Assembly: GCF_003054195.1 (NCBI RefSeq)
Contig: NZ_QBKP01000011.1
Coordinates: forward strand, 1 to 64,000
Length of the DNA: 64,000 nucleotides
DNA from: Gemmobacter caeni
GTDB taxonomy: Bacteria > Pseudomonadota > Alphaproteobacteria > Rhodobacterales > Rhodobacteraceae
Direction: 5' to 3'
Below, in pieces: positions 52,675-61,400 of the stretch. A model generated the notes under the pieces. That model was given only the letters and a program-made list of their open reading frames with translations, searched no databases and was not told where the DNA came from. How positions within the stretch are numbered: position 1 is the first letter of the stretch; each line of letters opens with the position of its first letter. A program made the position numbers and the translations under genes.

Positions 52675-52999
52675 CCCGGGCCCAATATCTGCACGAGAAA
52701 CGTGCTGGGGGACCAATATCCTGTGTGTCGTCATCGGTCGCAGCGGGCTCCGGGTCATGCAGCCCAAAGGCTGCGGTTAAGGATCGGCCCGATGCAAGGC
52801 GAGCCGGTGAACCGGATATAGTGCCGGTCCCCGTGCCACCAAACAGCACATGACCGGATTCGTCCGGGCCCCCGCCCAGTGCTGCATGGCTAGCAGAACC
52901 GGGCCTAAAATGAAAGAGTGGCGGGGGCTTGCAGGTGTGAAGCGTTGCACGCAAGTCTCGGGCAGGGGCCGGTTTTCCGGTAAGCGTGCGAGGGGCGGT
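52675..52999. other. 325-bp divergent intergenic region between CpsD-like and GT2 genes
   Basis: No gene is recognised. The region contains a small hairpin GCAGCC-CAAA-GGCTGC (52759-52774) and GCCGGT/ACCGG repeats near 52801-52830. Promoters for both directions presumably lie here, but no clear -35/-10 pair was seen. Alternative CpsD starts (52734, 52767) would fall inside it. Confidence 0.4.
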
Positions 53000-53953
53000 A
53001 TGGCCGGTGGTCAGGTGGATGCGGTGGTGATCGGGCGCAACGAAGGGGCGCGGCTGACGGCCTGTCTCGACAGTCTTGCCGGGCAGGTGCGGCGGCTGGT
53101 CTACGTCGACAGTGGCTCGACGGATGGCAGCCTCGCCGCCGCCGGCACTCGCGGGGCCGAGGTGGTGTCGCTGGACATGACGCAACCCTTTACCGCCGCG
53201 CGGGCACGCAATGCCGGTCTGGCGCTTCTGGCTGATGATCCGCCGCAGTTCGTGCAATTCGTCGATGGCGATTGCGAGGTGCGGCCAGACTGGATCGCAA
53301 CGGCGGCTACCTTCCTGCAAGACCATCCCGAAGTGGTGGTGGTCTGTGGGCGGCGGCGCGAGCGGTTTCCCGAGGCCTCGGTCTGGAACCGGCTGTGTGA
53401 TCGGGAATGGGATACGCCGGTGGGCGAGGCCACGGCCTGTGGCGGCGATGCGCTGATGCGCCATGCGGCGGTTGCAGCCGTCGGCGGCTATGACCCCACA
53501 CTGATCGCGGGTGAGGAGCCGGACCTGTGTCTGCGCCTGCGCCGGGCCGGGGGGCGCATCTGGCGGCTGGAGGCCGAGATGACATTGCATGATGCGGCGA
53601 TGACCCGCTTCGGCCAGTGGTGGCGCCGCAGCCGCAGGGCCGGGCATGCCTTTGCCGAAGGAGCCTGGCGTCATCGGTCCGGGACGGAGCGGCACTGGCA
53701 GCGCGAGACGCGCCGCGCCCTGCTCTGGGGTGTCGGCGTGCCGGTTGCCGCCGTGCTGGCAGGGGTTCTGCATCCGGCGGGCTGGCTGTTTCTGGGGCTC
53801 TGGCCCGCGCAGGTCTTGCGGCTGGCGCCGCGCATGGGGGGCGAAGCGGCAGTGTTCACCGTGCTGGGCAAGCTGCCCGAGGCGCAGGGTGTGATCGGCT
53901 ATCATCTGGGGCGCCTGAGGGGGCGGCAGCGCGGGCTGATCGAATACAAGTGA
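53000..53953 (+). CDS. Glycosyltransferase family 2 protein
   Basis: This 317-aa enzyme has the GT-A fold: VDAVVIGRNEGARLTACLDSL, VYVDSGSTDGSLAAA, RNAGLAL, the DXD-like VDGDCEVRPDW and the acceptor-site GGYDPTLIAGEEPDLCLRLRRAGG. Two hydrophobic segments near residues 245-275 suggest membrane association. GAGGGGCGG stands before ATG 53000. It probably adds one sugar of the exopolysaccharide repeat. Confidence 0.85.
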   Translation: MAGGQVDAVVIGRNEGARLTACLDSLAGQVRRLVYVDSGSTDGSLAAAGTRGAEVVSLDMTQPFTAARARNAGLALLADDPPQFVQFVDGDCEVRPDWIATAATFLQDHPEVVVVCGRRRERFPEASVWNRLCDREWDTPVGEATACGGDALMRHAAVAAVGGYDPTLIAGEEPDLCLRLRRAGGRIWRLEAEMTLHDAAMTRFGQWWRRSRRAGHAFAEGAWRHRSGTERHWQRETRRALLWGVGVPVAAVLAGVLHPAGWLFLGLWPAQVLRLAPRMGGEAAVFTVLGKLPEAQGVIGYHLGRLRGRQRGLIEYK

Positions 53954-53968
53954 CGCCCGGCGCAGGCC

Positions 53969-54739
53969 TCAGGCCCGCCCGGCAGGGGGGGCCATGCGCA
54001 GGGCCAGCGCCTTGCGCATCTCGCCCGGCAGCAGTTTGGCGCAGGCCCAGTAGCGCGGCGCCAGCCGTCTGGGATTGCCCAGCATGCGCCAGGCCCATTC
54101 CATCGCGATGCTTTGCACCCAGTCCGGTGCGCGCACCTGTGTTCCCGCCAGAAAATCCAGCCCCGCCCCGACAGAGGCAAAGCCGACATGGGGCGCCAGA
54201 TCGCGACCGCGTGCGGCAAGGATTTCCTGTTTGGGGGCGCCGAGGGCCAGAAAACACAGGCCGATCCCGGCGGTTTCCAGCATGCGCAGATAGCGTGCCG
54301 CCTCTTCCCCGGCGGGATCAAACCCCATCGGCGGCGCGATGGTCAGCGCCACATCCAGCCCGCGTGCCTCGACCCGCAGCGCCTCAGCCGCCGTGGCCAG
54401 CGCTGTTTCGGTCGAGCCGAGCAAGGCCACCTTCACCCCGGCCTGCGCGGCCAGCCGGGCCAGCGGCAGAACCATGGTCGAGCCGGGCACAAGGTCGACC
54501 GGCTGCCGTGCCAGACGCGACAGCCAGACGATCGGGTTGCCGTCCGCCACGACGAAATCCTGCGCGGCATAGGCCGCGCGAAAGGCCGGGTCGGTGTTGA
54601 GCTTGACCAGATGATCCAGATTGATCGTGGCAAGGGCAAAGCCCTGACGTGCGGCAAGGCGCTGCCGCACGGCGGCCAGAAGGCTGGCCGCATGAGGTAC
54701 GTTCACGGGAATCGTTGTGTCATCTATGGTGAACTGCAC
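53969..54739 (-). CDS. WecG/TagA/CpsF family glycosyltransferase (GT26)
   Basis: This 256-aa protein shows the GT26 order: ATINLDHLVKLNTDPAFRAAY, FVVADGNPIVWLSRL, VPGSTMVLPLARLAAQAG, ALLGSTET, LGAPKQEILAAR and VGFASVGAGLDFLAGTQVRAP. GT26 enzymes add ManNAc(A) or glucose to lipid-linked intermediates in teichoic acid, ECA and EPS pathways. It is convergent with the GT2 gene, separated by 15 bp. Confidence 0.88.
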   Translation of the reverse strand: MQFTIDDTTIPVNVPHAASLLAAVRQRLAARQGFALATINLDHLVKLNTDPAFRAAYAAQDFVVADGNPIVWLSRLARQPVDLVPGSTMVLPLARLAAQAGVKVALLGSTETALATAAEALRVEARGLDVALTIAPPMGFDPAGEEAARYLRMLETAGIGLCFLALGAPKQEILAARGRDLAPHVGFASVGAGLDFLAGTQVRAPDWVQSIAMEWAWRMLGNPRRLAPRYWACAKLLPGEMRKALALRMAPPAGRA

Positions 54740-54910
54740 GGCATCTACTCGATAATCGGGTGCCGCTGGGTATCACGAAACGGCGCGACGTTCACCCCTT
54801 GCCGGTCCAACCGCCCGGGCTGTGTCAAAAACACTCTGTTTCCGGCAAACTGCATGGCGCCGCATGCAGGACAGTTGCCCGAAACCGGGCTGCTCGCTTA
54901 GCCATGCAAC

Positions 54911-55819
54911 ATGAACAACCCGATGCCCCAGAAGGCGGCCGTGCAACACCGGCAGTCCATCGACCTTGCCCGGTTCGTCGCCGCTTTCGGCGTCGTGGCC
55001 GCGCACGCACTGGCCTCGCCGCGCGACTGGGTTGGCCATCTGTCGCTGGGGCTGTTCCTGATCCTGACCGCTTTTCTGGCGATCCAGTCGGCTGAGCGGG
55101 CAGGGGGCAGCTATCCGTGGCTGGCGCGGGCACGGCGGCTGGTTCTGCCCTGGCTGTTCTGGTCGGCGGTGTTCCGGCTGCTGGACGTCCTGCTGTCGCA
55201 TGATCCCGCGCGTCTTGTTCCGCTGACCGATCCGTGGAGTCTTCTGATCGGCTCGACCATCCATCTGTGGTTTCTGCCCTTCGTGATGCTGGTCATGGTG
55301 CTGGTGCAGCCGGCGGCGCGGCTGATCCGGACCCGGCGCGATCTGGTGGCCGGGGCGGGGCTGATGCTGGGCGTCGGGCTGCCGCTGTTCTGGTTGCATG
55401 AATTCGTGCCGATGCCCGATCCTTTGCCTCAATGGGCTTTCGGCCTGCCGCTTTACATCTACGGCCTGTTGCTGGCGCCTGCGCACCGCCTGAACCGGCC
55501 TCTGGTGCCGCTGGTGGCCATGGCGCTGCTGGCGGGGGCGGGCTGGGCGATGGCGGGCAAGCCCTGGGCGCTGACGCCGCTGATTGCCGCCCTGGGGTTC
55601 GAGCTGTTCTGGCGCTTGCCGCTGCGCCATCGCCTGTTGCCCGCTCTGGGCCGCGTTGCCTTCGGCATCTATCTGATGCATCCGTTCTTCATGCTCGTGG
55701 CCTACAAGATTTTCGGTGCAGGCGTGGGGTTCTGGACCCGGACGCTGACCGCTTTCCTGCTGTCCTGGGCCGCCACCGCCGTGGCGTTGCGTCTGCGCGT
55801 GATCCGCAGGTTGGTCTGA
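54911..55819 (+). CDS. Acyltransferase family 3 membrane protein (O-acetyltransferase-like)
   Basis: This 302-aa protein with eight to ten TM helices has the Acyl_transf_3 features RQSIDLARFVAAFGVVAAHALASPRDW (with the conserved His) and ARRLVLPWLFWSAVFRLL, and ends with GRVAFGIYLMHPFF. Such proteins O-acetylate surface sugars. It is divergent from the GT26 gene and precedes the polymerase gene by about 50-80 bp. Confidence 0.8.
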   Translation: MNNPMPQKAAVQHRQSIDLARFVAAFGVVAAHALASPRDWVGHLSLGLFLILTAFLAIQSAERAGGSYPWLARARRLVLPWLFWSAVFRLLDVLLSHDPARLVPLTDPWSLLIGSTIHLWFLPFVMLVMVLVQPAARLIRTRRDLVAGAGLMLGVGLPLFWLHEFVPMPDPLPQWAFGLPLYIYGLLLAPAHRLNRPLVPLVAMALLAGAGWAMAGKPWALTPLIAALGFELFWRLPLRHRLLPALGRVAFGIYLMHPFFMLVAYKIFGAGVGFWTRTLTAFLLSWAATAVALRLRVIRRLV

Positions 55820-55868
55820 GGCGCAGGGCGATGCTAGACTCGCACCGCCGCAATCGAGGAGCCCGCCG

Positions 55869-57284
55869 CTGATCACCCCCAATCCCCTTGCCTGGCTGAT
55901 GCTGCTGATCTGGCCGCTGGTCGTGGCGGTGCTCTGGCGCCGCCTGCCGCCGGATCGTGCGCTCATCTGGTCGATCCTCGGGGCTTATCTGATCCTGCCG
56001 CCGGTCATCGCGCTGGACCTGCCCGTCGTTCCCGATCTGGGGAAAGACAGCATCCCGCCGCTGATGGCGGCGGTCATGGTGCTGTTCGTGCGCAGGGAAA
56101 CCATTCCGATCCTGCCGGACTCATGGATCGGGCGCGGCTTGCTGGTGATCTTCGTGCTGTCGCCCTTTGCCACGGTGCTGACCAATGGCGAGCCCTTGCC
56201 CAAGGGGGCGGGCGAGATGATCCAGGGCATGCGCATCTACGACAGTGCGGCGGCTGTCATCAATCAGGGCATCGCGGTCCTGCCCTATTTCCTTGCGCGC
56301 CGCTATCTGGGCACGCCCGAAGCGATGCGGGCGATCCTTGCCGCACTTGTCGCGGCGGGGTTGGCCTATTCGGTGCCAATGCTCATCGAGACACGGCTCT
56401 CGCCGCAGATGAATGTCTGGGTCTACGGATATTTCCAGCACGACTTCTTCCAGACCATCCGCTTTGGCGGCTATCGGCCGGTCGTCTTTCTGCCGCACGG
56501 GCTTTGGGTCGCGTTTTTTGCGCTGATGGCCGCGCTCAGCGCCGTGACGCTGTTCCGGGTCGGCCCGTCTGACCGTCGGCCCCGGCAGTTTGCCGTCATG
56601 CTGTATCTGCTTGCCGTGCTTGTGTTGTGCAAAAGTGCGGGACCGCTGGTCTATGCGCTGGGCCTGAGCCCGCTGATCCTGTTCGCGCCCCGGCACTGGC
56701 AGGTTGTGATGGCGGCTTTGCTGGCGGGGATCGTCATTACCTATCCGCTGCTGCGCGGCGCGCATCTGGTGCCGCTGAACCAGATCATCGCCTTCGCCGA
56801 ACATCTTTCGCCGGACCGGGCCTATTCCTTCGCCTTCCGCGTCCGGAATGAGGAGGCACTGCTGGACCGGGCGGCGCTGAAGGCGTGGTTCGGCTGGGGC
56901 GGCTATGGCCGGAACCTGATCTATGATCCGGTAACAGGGGCAGGCACCTCGATTGCCGATGGCGCCTGGATCATCACGCTGGGGATCTATGGCTGGCTGG
57001 GCTATCTGGCGCAGTTCGGGCTTCTGGTGCTGCCGCTTCTGCTGATGGGGCGCGAGATGCTGTCGCGGCGCAGCGCGGTTTCGCCCTGGGTCGCGGCGGT
57101 TTGTCTGCTGGTGGCGGCCAATCTGGTGGATATGCTGCCCAATGCCACGCTTGTGCCGCTGACATGGATGATGGCGGGGGCGGTGCTGGGCCATGCCGAG
57201 GGGCTGGCCCGTGCCCGGCGGGCCGCGCGCGCGGCGGCAGTTCGTGCGCGCTGGCATCCGAAAGCCGGGCGGACGGTGCTGTGA
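55869..57284 (+). CDS. Wzy/O-antigen ligase-like polymerase (probable CTG start)
   Basis: This protein of about 471 aa (461 from ATG 55899) has some ten or more TM helices and a large periplasmic loop with SFAFRVRNEEALLDRAALKAWFGWGGYG, whose W-FGWGGYGRN part is the ligase/polymerase loop motif. The frame is open upstream of ATG 55899, and a CTG at 55869 has GAGGA 8 bp upstream, giving the N-terminus LITPNPLAWLMLLIWPL, while ATG 55899 has no ribosome binding site and would start inside the first helix. CTG is taken as start with moderate confidence. It overlaps the next gene by TGATG. Confidence 0.75.
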   Translation: MITPNPLAWLMLLIWPLVVAVLWRRLPPDRALIWSILGAYLILPPVIALDLPVVPDLGKDSIPPLMAAVMVLFVRRETIPILPDSWIGRGLLVIFVLSPFATVLTNGEPLPKGAGEMIQGMRIYDSAAAVINQGIAVLPYFLARRYLGTPEAMRAILAALVAAGLAYSVPMLIETRLSPQMNVWVYGYFQHDFFQTIRFGGYRPVVFLPHGLWVAFFALMAALSAVTLFRVGPSDRRPRQFAVMLYLLAVLVLCKSAGPLVYALGLSPLILFAPRHWQVVMAALLAGIVITYPLLRGAHLVPLNQIIAFAEHLSPDRAYSFAFRVRNEEALLDRAALKAWFGWGGYGRNLIYDPVTGAGTSIADGAWIITLGIYGWLGYLAQFGLLVLPLLLMGREMLSRRSAVSPWVAAVCLLVAANLVDMLPNATLVPLTWMMAGAVLGHAEGLARARRAARAAAVRARWHPKAGRTVL

Positions 57285-58273
57285 TGCAGGTCGACCTGGG
57301 GGTCTTTGCGCATAACGAGGCGGCGGGCATCGCGGCGATGGTCGCGCGGCTGAAGGCGCAGGTGGTGCCGCATATCGACCTGCGTATCCTCGTGCTGGCC
57401 AATGGCTGCACCGATGATACGGTCGCCCGCGCCCTTGCGGCCGGAGCCGAGGTGGCCGATCTGCCGGAAGGCGGCAAAAGCCGGACGTGGAACCGTTTCG
57501 TCCATGACCTGTCCCGCCCCGGGGCCGGTGTGCTGATCTTTGCCGATGCCGATATCCTGCTGCCCGAGCCTGACGCGCTGGCGCGGCTGGTCAATGCTTT
57601 GCAGGCGCGGCCGGGCCTGCATGTGATGAACTCGCGTCCGGTGAAGGATATCGTGGCCGATCCGCAGGGGCTTGGCTGGCAGGACCGGCTGATCGCCATG
57701 GCAGGTGGCACGCTGGATGACTGGCAGACCGCGATCTGCGGCCAGCTTTACGCCATGCCCGCCGCCTGCGCCCGCCTGCGCTGGCTGCCTGCGGGTCTGC
57801 CGGTGGAAGACGGCTTTCTGCGCGCCATGGTGCTGACCGACGACCTGACCGCGCCCGAAGATCTGTCGCGCATTGGCGGTGCCGATGTCTGGCACATCTA
57901 CGAAAGCGAACGCAGCCTTGCCGGGCTGATCCGGCATCAGGTGCGGATCGTCATTGGCTCAGCGCTCAACATGGCGGCCTTCGGGGCGCTGCGCGGAATG
58001 GCCCCTGTTGCCCGCAGGGCCGCCTTGCAGCAGGCGGCGCGCGATCAGGGCTGGCTGCGCCGCATCGCGCGAAGCCGACTGCCGCGCTGGCCCGACGGAT
58101 TCGTCCCGCTGCACTTTCTGGTGAAACGCAGCCGGAATCTGCTGGGCCAGCCGCGCCGTTTGCTGCGCCCCAAAGGGGTGTTGCTGTTGATTGCGGGCTT
58201 CGGTTTTGACCTGATTGTCTGGCTGATTGCCCAGTTTCGCATGTTCCGGGGCACCGGCGCGGGCCATTGGTAA
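57284..58273 (+). CDS. Glycosyltransferase family 2 protein with C-terminal membrane helix
   Basis: This 329-aa enzyme has VFAHNEAAGIAAMVARLKAQ, LVLANGCTDDTVARAL and the DXD motif FADADILLPEPDAL, then GGADVWHIYESERSLAGL. A C-terminal hydrophobic stretch (LLLIAGFGFDLIVWLIAQF) probably anchors it. ATG 57284 overlaps the polymerase stop codon, and GTG 57281 is also possible. It acts in the same exopolysaccharide pathway. Confidence 0.85.
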   Translation: MQVDLGVFAHNEAAGIAAMVARLKAQVVPHIDLRILVLANGCTDDTVARALAAGAEVADLPEGGKSRTWNRFVHDLSRPGAGVLIFADADILLPEPDALARLVNALQARPGLHVMNSRPVKDIVADPQGLGWQDRLIAMAGGTLDDWQTAICGQLYAMPAACARLRWLPAGLPVEDGFLRAMVLTDDLTAPEDLSRIGGADVWHIYESERSLAGLIRHQVRIVIGSALNMAAFGALRGMAPVARRAALQQAARDQGWLRRIARSRLPRWPDGFVPLHFLVKRSRNLLGQPRRLLRPKGVLLLIAGFGFDLIVWLIAQFRMFRGTGAGHW

Positions 58274-58462
58274 GGCACTTTCGCCTCAGACCAGCGGAGA
58301 ATGCGGCGAGAATGTGGCGAAAGCGTGGCATTGTCACCAACTACGGGATGGACCGTTGATCCATCCCCCGTGTCTATCGTCAGGCGGCGGTTTACGTTAA
58401 GGTTCACAGGGTTGAGTGGTGTGGCCGCAGCTTTTGGGCGGTTGCCGGATTGGTGAAAGTGG
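58274..58462 (+). promoter_or_regulatory. Upstream region of the polyketide synthase gene with a hairpin
   Basis: GGGATGGA (58345-58352) pairs perfectly with TCCATCCC (58360-58367) around CCGTTGA. There is no T-run, so it may be an operator or attenuator and not a terminator. TTTACGTTAAGG near 58391 is AT-richer than its surroundings and may belong to a promoter. The PKS start has only a weak GTGAAAGTGG ribosome binding site. Confidence 0.4.
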
Positions 58463-61400
58463 ATGTCGGACAAGGGGTTTGAACCGTCGGGGATTTCGGA
58501 AACCGACATTGCAATTGTCGGGATGGCGGCGCATCTGCCCGGTGCGCCCTCGGTCGAGGCGTATTGGCAGAACCTGCGCGACGGGATCGAAAGCATCCGC
58601 CATCTGACCGAGGCCGAATTGCTGGCCAATGGTGAAAACCCGGCGAAGCTGCGCAACCCGAATTATGTGCCCGCCGCCGCGCCGCTGGACGGCTTTGCCG
58701 ATTTCGATGCCGATTTCTTCGGCTTCTCTCCGAAAGAGGCTGCGATCCTTGATCCGCAGCACCGGCAGTTCCTGGAGGTGGCGTGGGAGGCGATGGAGAA
58801 CGCGGGCCATGTGCCCGAGGCGTTCCGCGGCGCCATTGGTGTTTATGCCGGTTGCGGCATGGGCAGCTATTTCTACTTCAACCTCTGCTCCAACCGCGAT
58901 CTGGTCGACGGCACCGGCATGTTCCTGCTGCGCCATACCGGAAACGACAAGGATTTCCTGTCGACCCGCGTCAGCCATATCTTCGACCTGAAGGGGCCGA
59001 GCATCAACCTTCAGACCGCCTGTTCCACCTCGCTGGTGGCGGCGCACTATGCCTCGCAGGCGCTGCTGAATGGCGAATGCGACATGGCGCTGGCGGGCGG
59101 CGTGACCATCGAACTGCCGCAGGGCCGGGGCTATGTGTTCCACGAGGGCGAGATCCTGTCGCCCGACGGCCACTGCCACGCCTTCGACCATCGCGCGCAG
59201 GGCACGGTTTTCGGCTCGGGCGCGGGTTGTGTGGTGCTGCGCCGCGCGGTCGATGCGATCCGTGACGGCGATCATATCTGGGCCATCGTGAAGGGCAGCG
59301 CAGTCAATAATGACGGCGCGGCGAAGGCGGGCTATCTGGCGCCCTCGGTCGAGGGGCAGGCGCGGTGCGTGGCCGAGGCGCAGGCGATTGCAGGCGTGAC
59401 CTCGGATACCGTCGACTATGTCGAATGCCACGGCACCGGCACCTATCTGGGTGACCCGATCGAGGTGGCGGCGCTGACGCAAGGCTTTGCCGAAAGCGCG
59501 CAAAGCGTGGGCACCTGTCGCATTGGCAGCGTCAAGACCAACATCGGCCATCTGGATACTGCCGCCGGGGTGGCGAGCCTGATCAAGGTCGCGCTGAGCC
59601 TGCATCACCGCGAGATGCCGCCCAGCCTTGGCTACGAGGCGCCGAACCCGGCGATTGATTTCGAAACCTCGCCCTTCCGGGTGAATGACCGGCTGACCCC
59701 GTGGGAGGGCAAGGGCCGCCCGCGTCGCGCCGGGGTCAACAGCCTTGGCGTCGGTGGCACCAATGCCCATGCCGTGCTGGAAGAGGCGCCGGGCCGAGAG
59801 GCGTCGGACGCCTCCGACTGGCCGTTCCAGCCCATCGTGATTTCTGCAAAATCGAAGACCGCGCTGGATGCGCAGGCAGCGCGCCTGGCGGCACATCTGC
59901 GGGCACACCCGGAACAGCCGCTGGCTGATGTGGCCTTCACGCTGAAGGAGGGCCGCCGCGCCTTTGAAAAACGCCGGGTTCTGGTGGCTGAAAGCCATGC
60001 TGGGGCTGCCGATCTGCTGGAGGGCAAAGACCCGCGCCGGGTGTTCAGCCATGACTGGCTGGGGGATGACCCGGAGGTCGTGTTCATGTTCCCCGGTGGC
60101 GGGGCGCAATTCGCCGGAATGGCCCGGGATCTTTACGATACCGAACCTGAATTCCGCGACTGGATGGATCGCGGCCTTGCGGTGCTGCAACCGAAGCTCG
60201 ACTACGACATCCGCGCCCTCTGGCTGCCCGAACCGGGGCAGGAGGCAGCGGCCAATGCGCGCCTGAAACGGCCCTCGGTGCAGTTGCCACTGATCATGAT
60301 CGTCGAATATGCGCTGGCGAAGCTCTACCAAAGCTGGGGCGTGCAGCCTGCCGCGCTGATCGGGCATTCCATGGGCGAAAATACCGCCGCCTGTCTGGCC
60401 GGTGTGATGTCTTTCGAGGATTGCATCGGCCTCGTGCATCTGCGCGGGCAGTTGTTCGATACCGTGCCGCCGGGTGGAATGCTGTCGGTCCCGATGGATG
60501 AGGCCACACTGCGCCCGCGTCTGACCGGCGATCTGGATATGGCCAGCGTGAATGCGCCGGGGCTCTGTGTCGTCTCCGGCCCCGATGCGGCGCTGGCAGA
60601 CCTGGCCGCCGCCCTGGCGGCGGATGAGGTGGAAACCCAGCGCATCCTTATCGACATCGCCGCGCACAGCCGGATGCTGGAGCCGATCCTGGCCCGCTTC
60701 GGCGCCTATCTTCGGTCGATCCCGCTGCATGCGCCGGGGGTGCCGGTGATCTCCAACCGGACCGGGCTACCCCTGACGGCGGCAGAGGCGACGGACCCCG
60801 ATTACTGGGTCCGCCATCTGCGCAACACGGTGCTGTTCCGGCAGGGGATGGAGCATCTGACGGCGACGCCGGGTCGGGTGTATCTGGAGATGGGGCCGGG
60901 CCGCGCGCTGTCATCGCTGGCGCAGGCCAATGGCGTGGCACCGGTGCAGGTGGTCGCGGCGCTGCGCCACCCCGAACAGCAGATGGCGGATGATGCCTGG
61001 CACATGGCCAGCATCGCCCGGCTTTGGGCCTGCGGCGTGCCGGTGGACTGGGAGCCGGTCTGGGGCGGGGCGCGGCGCCGGCGCGTGCCGCTGCCGGGCT
61101 ATGCCTTCCAGCGCAAAACCTATTTCGTCGAACCGGCGCAGCCGCAGGCCGCCGGGGTTGAGGAAACACCCGCGCGGATCGCGGATGTCGCGGGCTGGGG
61201 CTGGCGCCCGGTCTGGCGTGCCCGTGCCGCCGAGGAAGAGGACGAGCCCGCAGCGCACAGCTGGCTGGTCTTCGCCGACGAGGCGGGGCTTGCCCTGCCG
61301 GTCGTGACGCGGTTGCGTGCCGAGGGGCATCGCGTGACCGTGGTGCGCAGCGGCGATGCTTTCGCCCGTGATGGTGAAGGGAACTATACCCTCAATCCTG

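Noticed and set aside
58397-60730. Long minus-strand open frame (777 codons) opposite the PKS
   Set aside because: It lies fully over the KS/AT coding frame, which has all catalytic motifs. The antisense product is His/Arg/Gln-rich without any family feature, as usual for antisense frames in GC-rich DNA.
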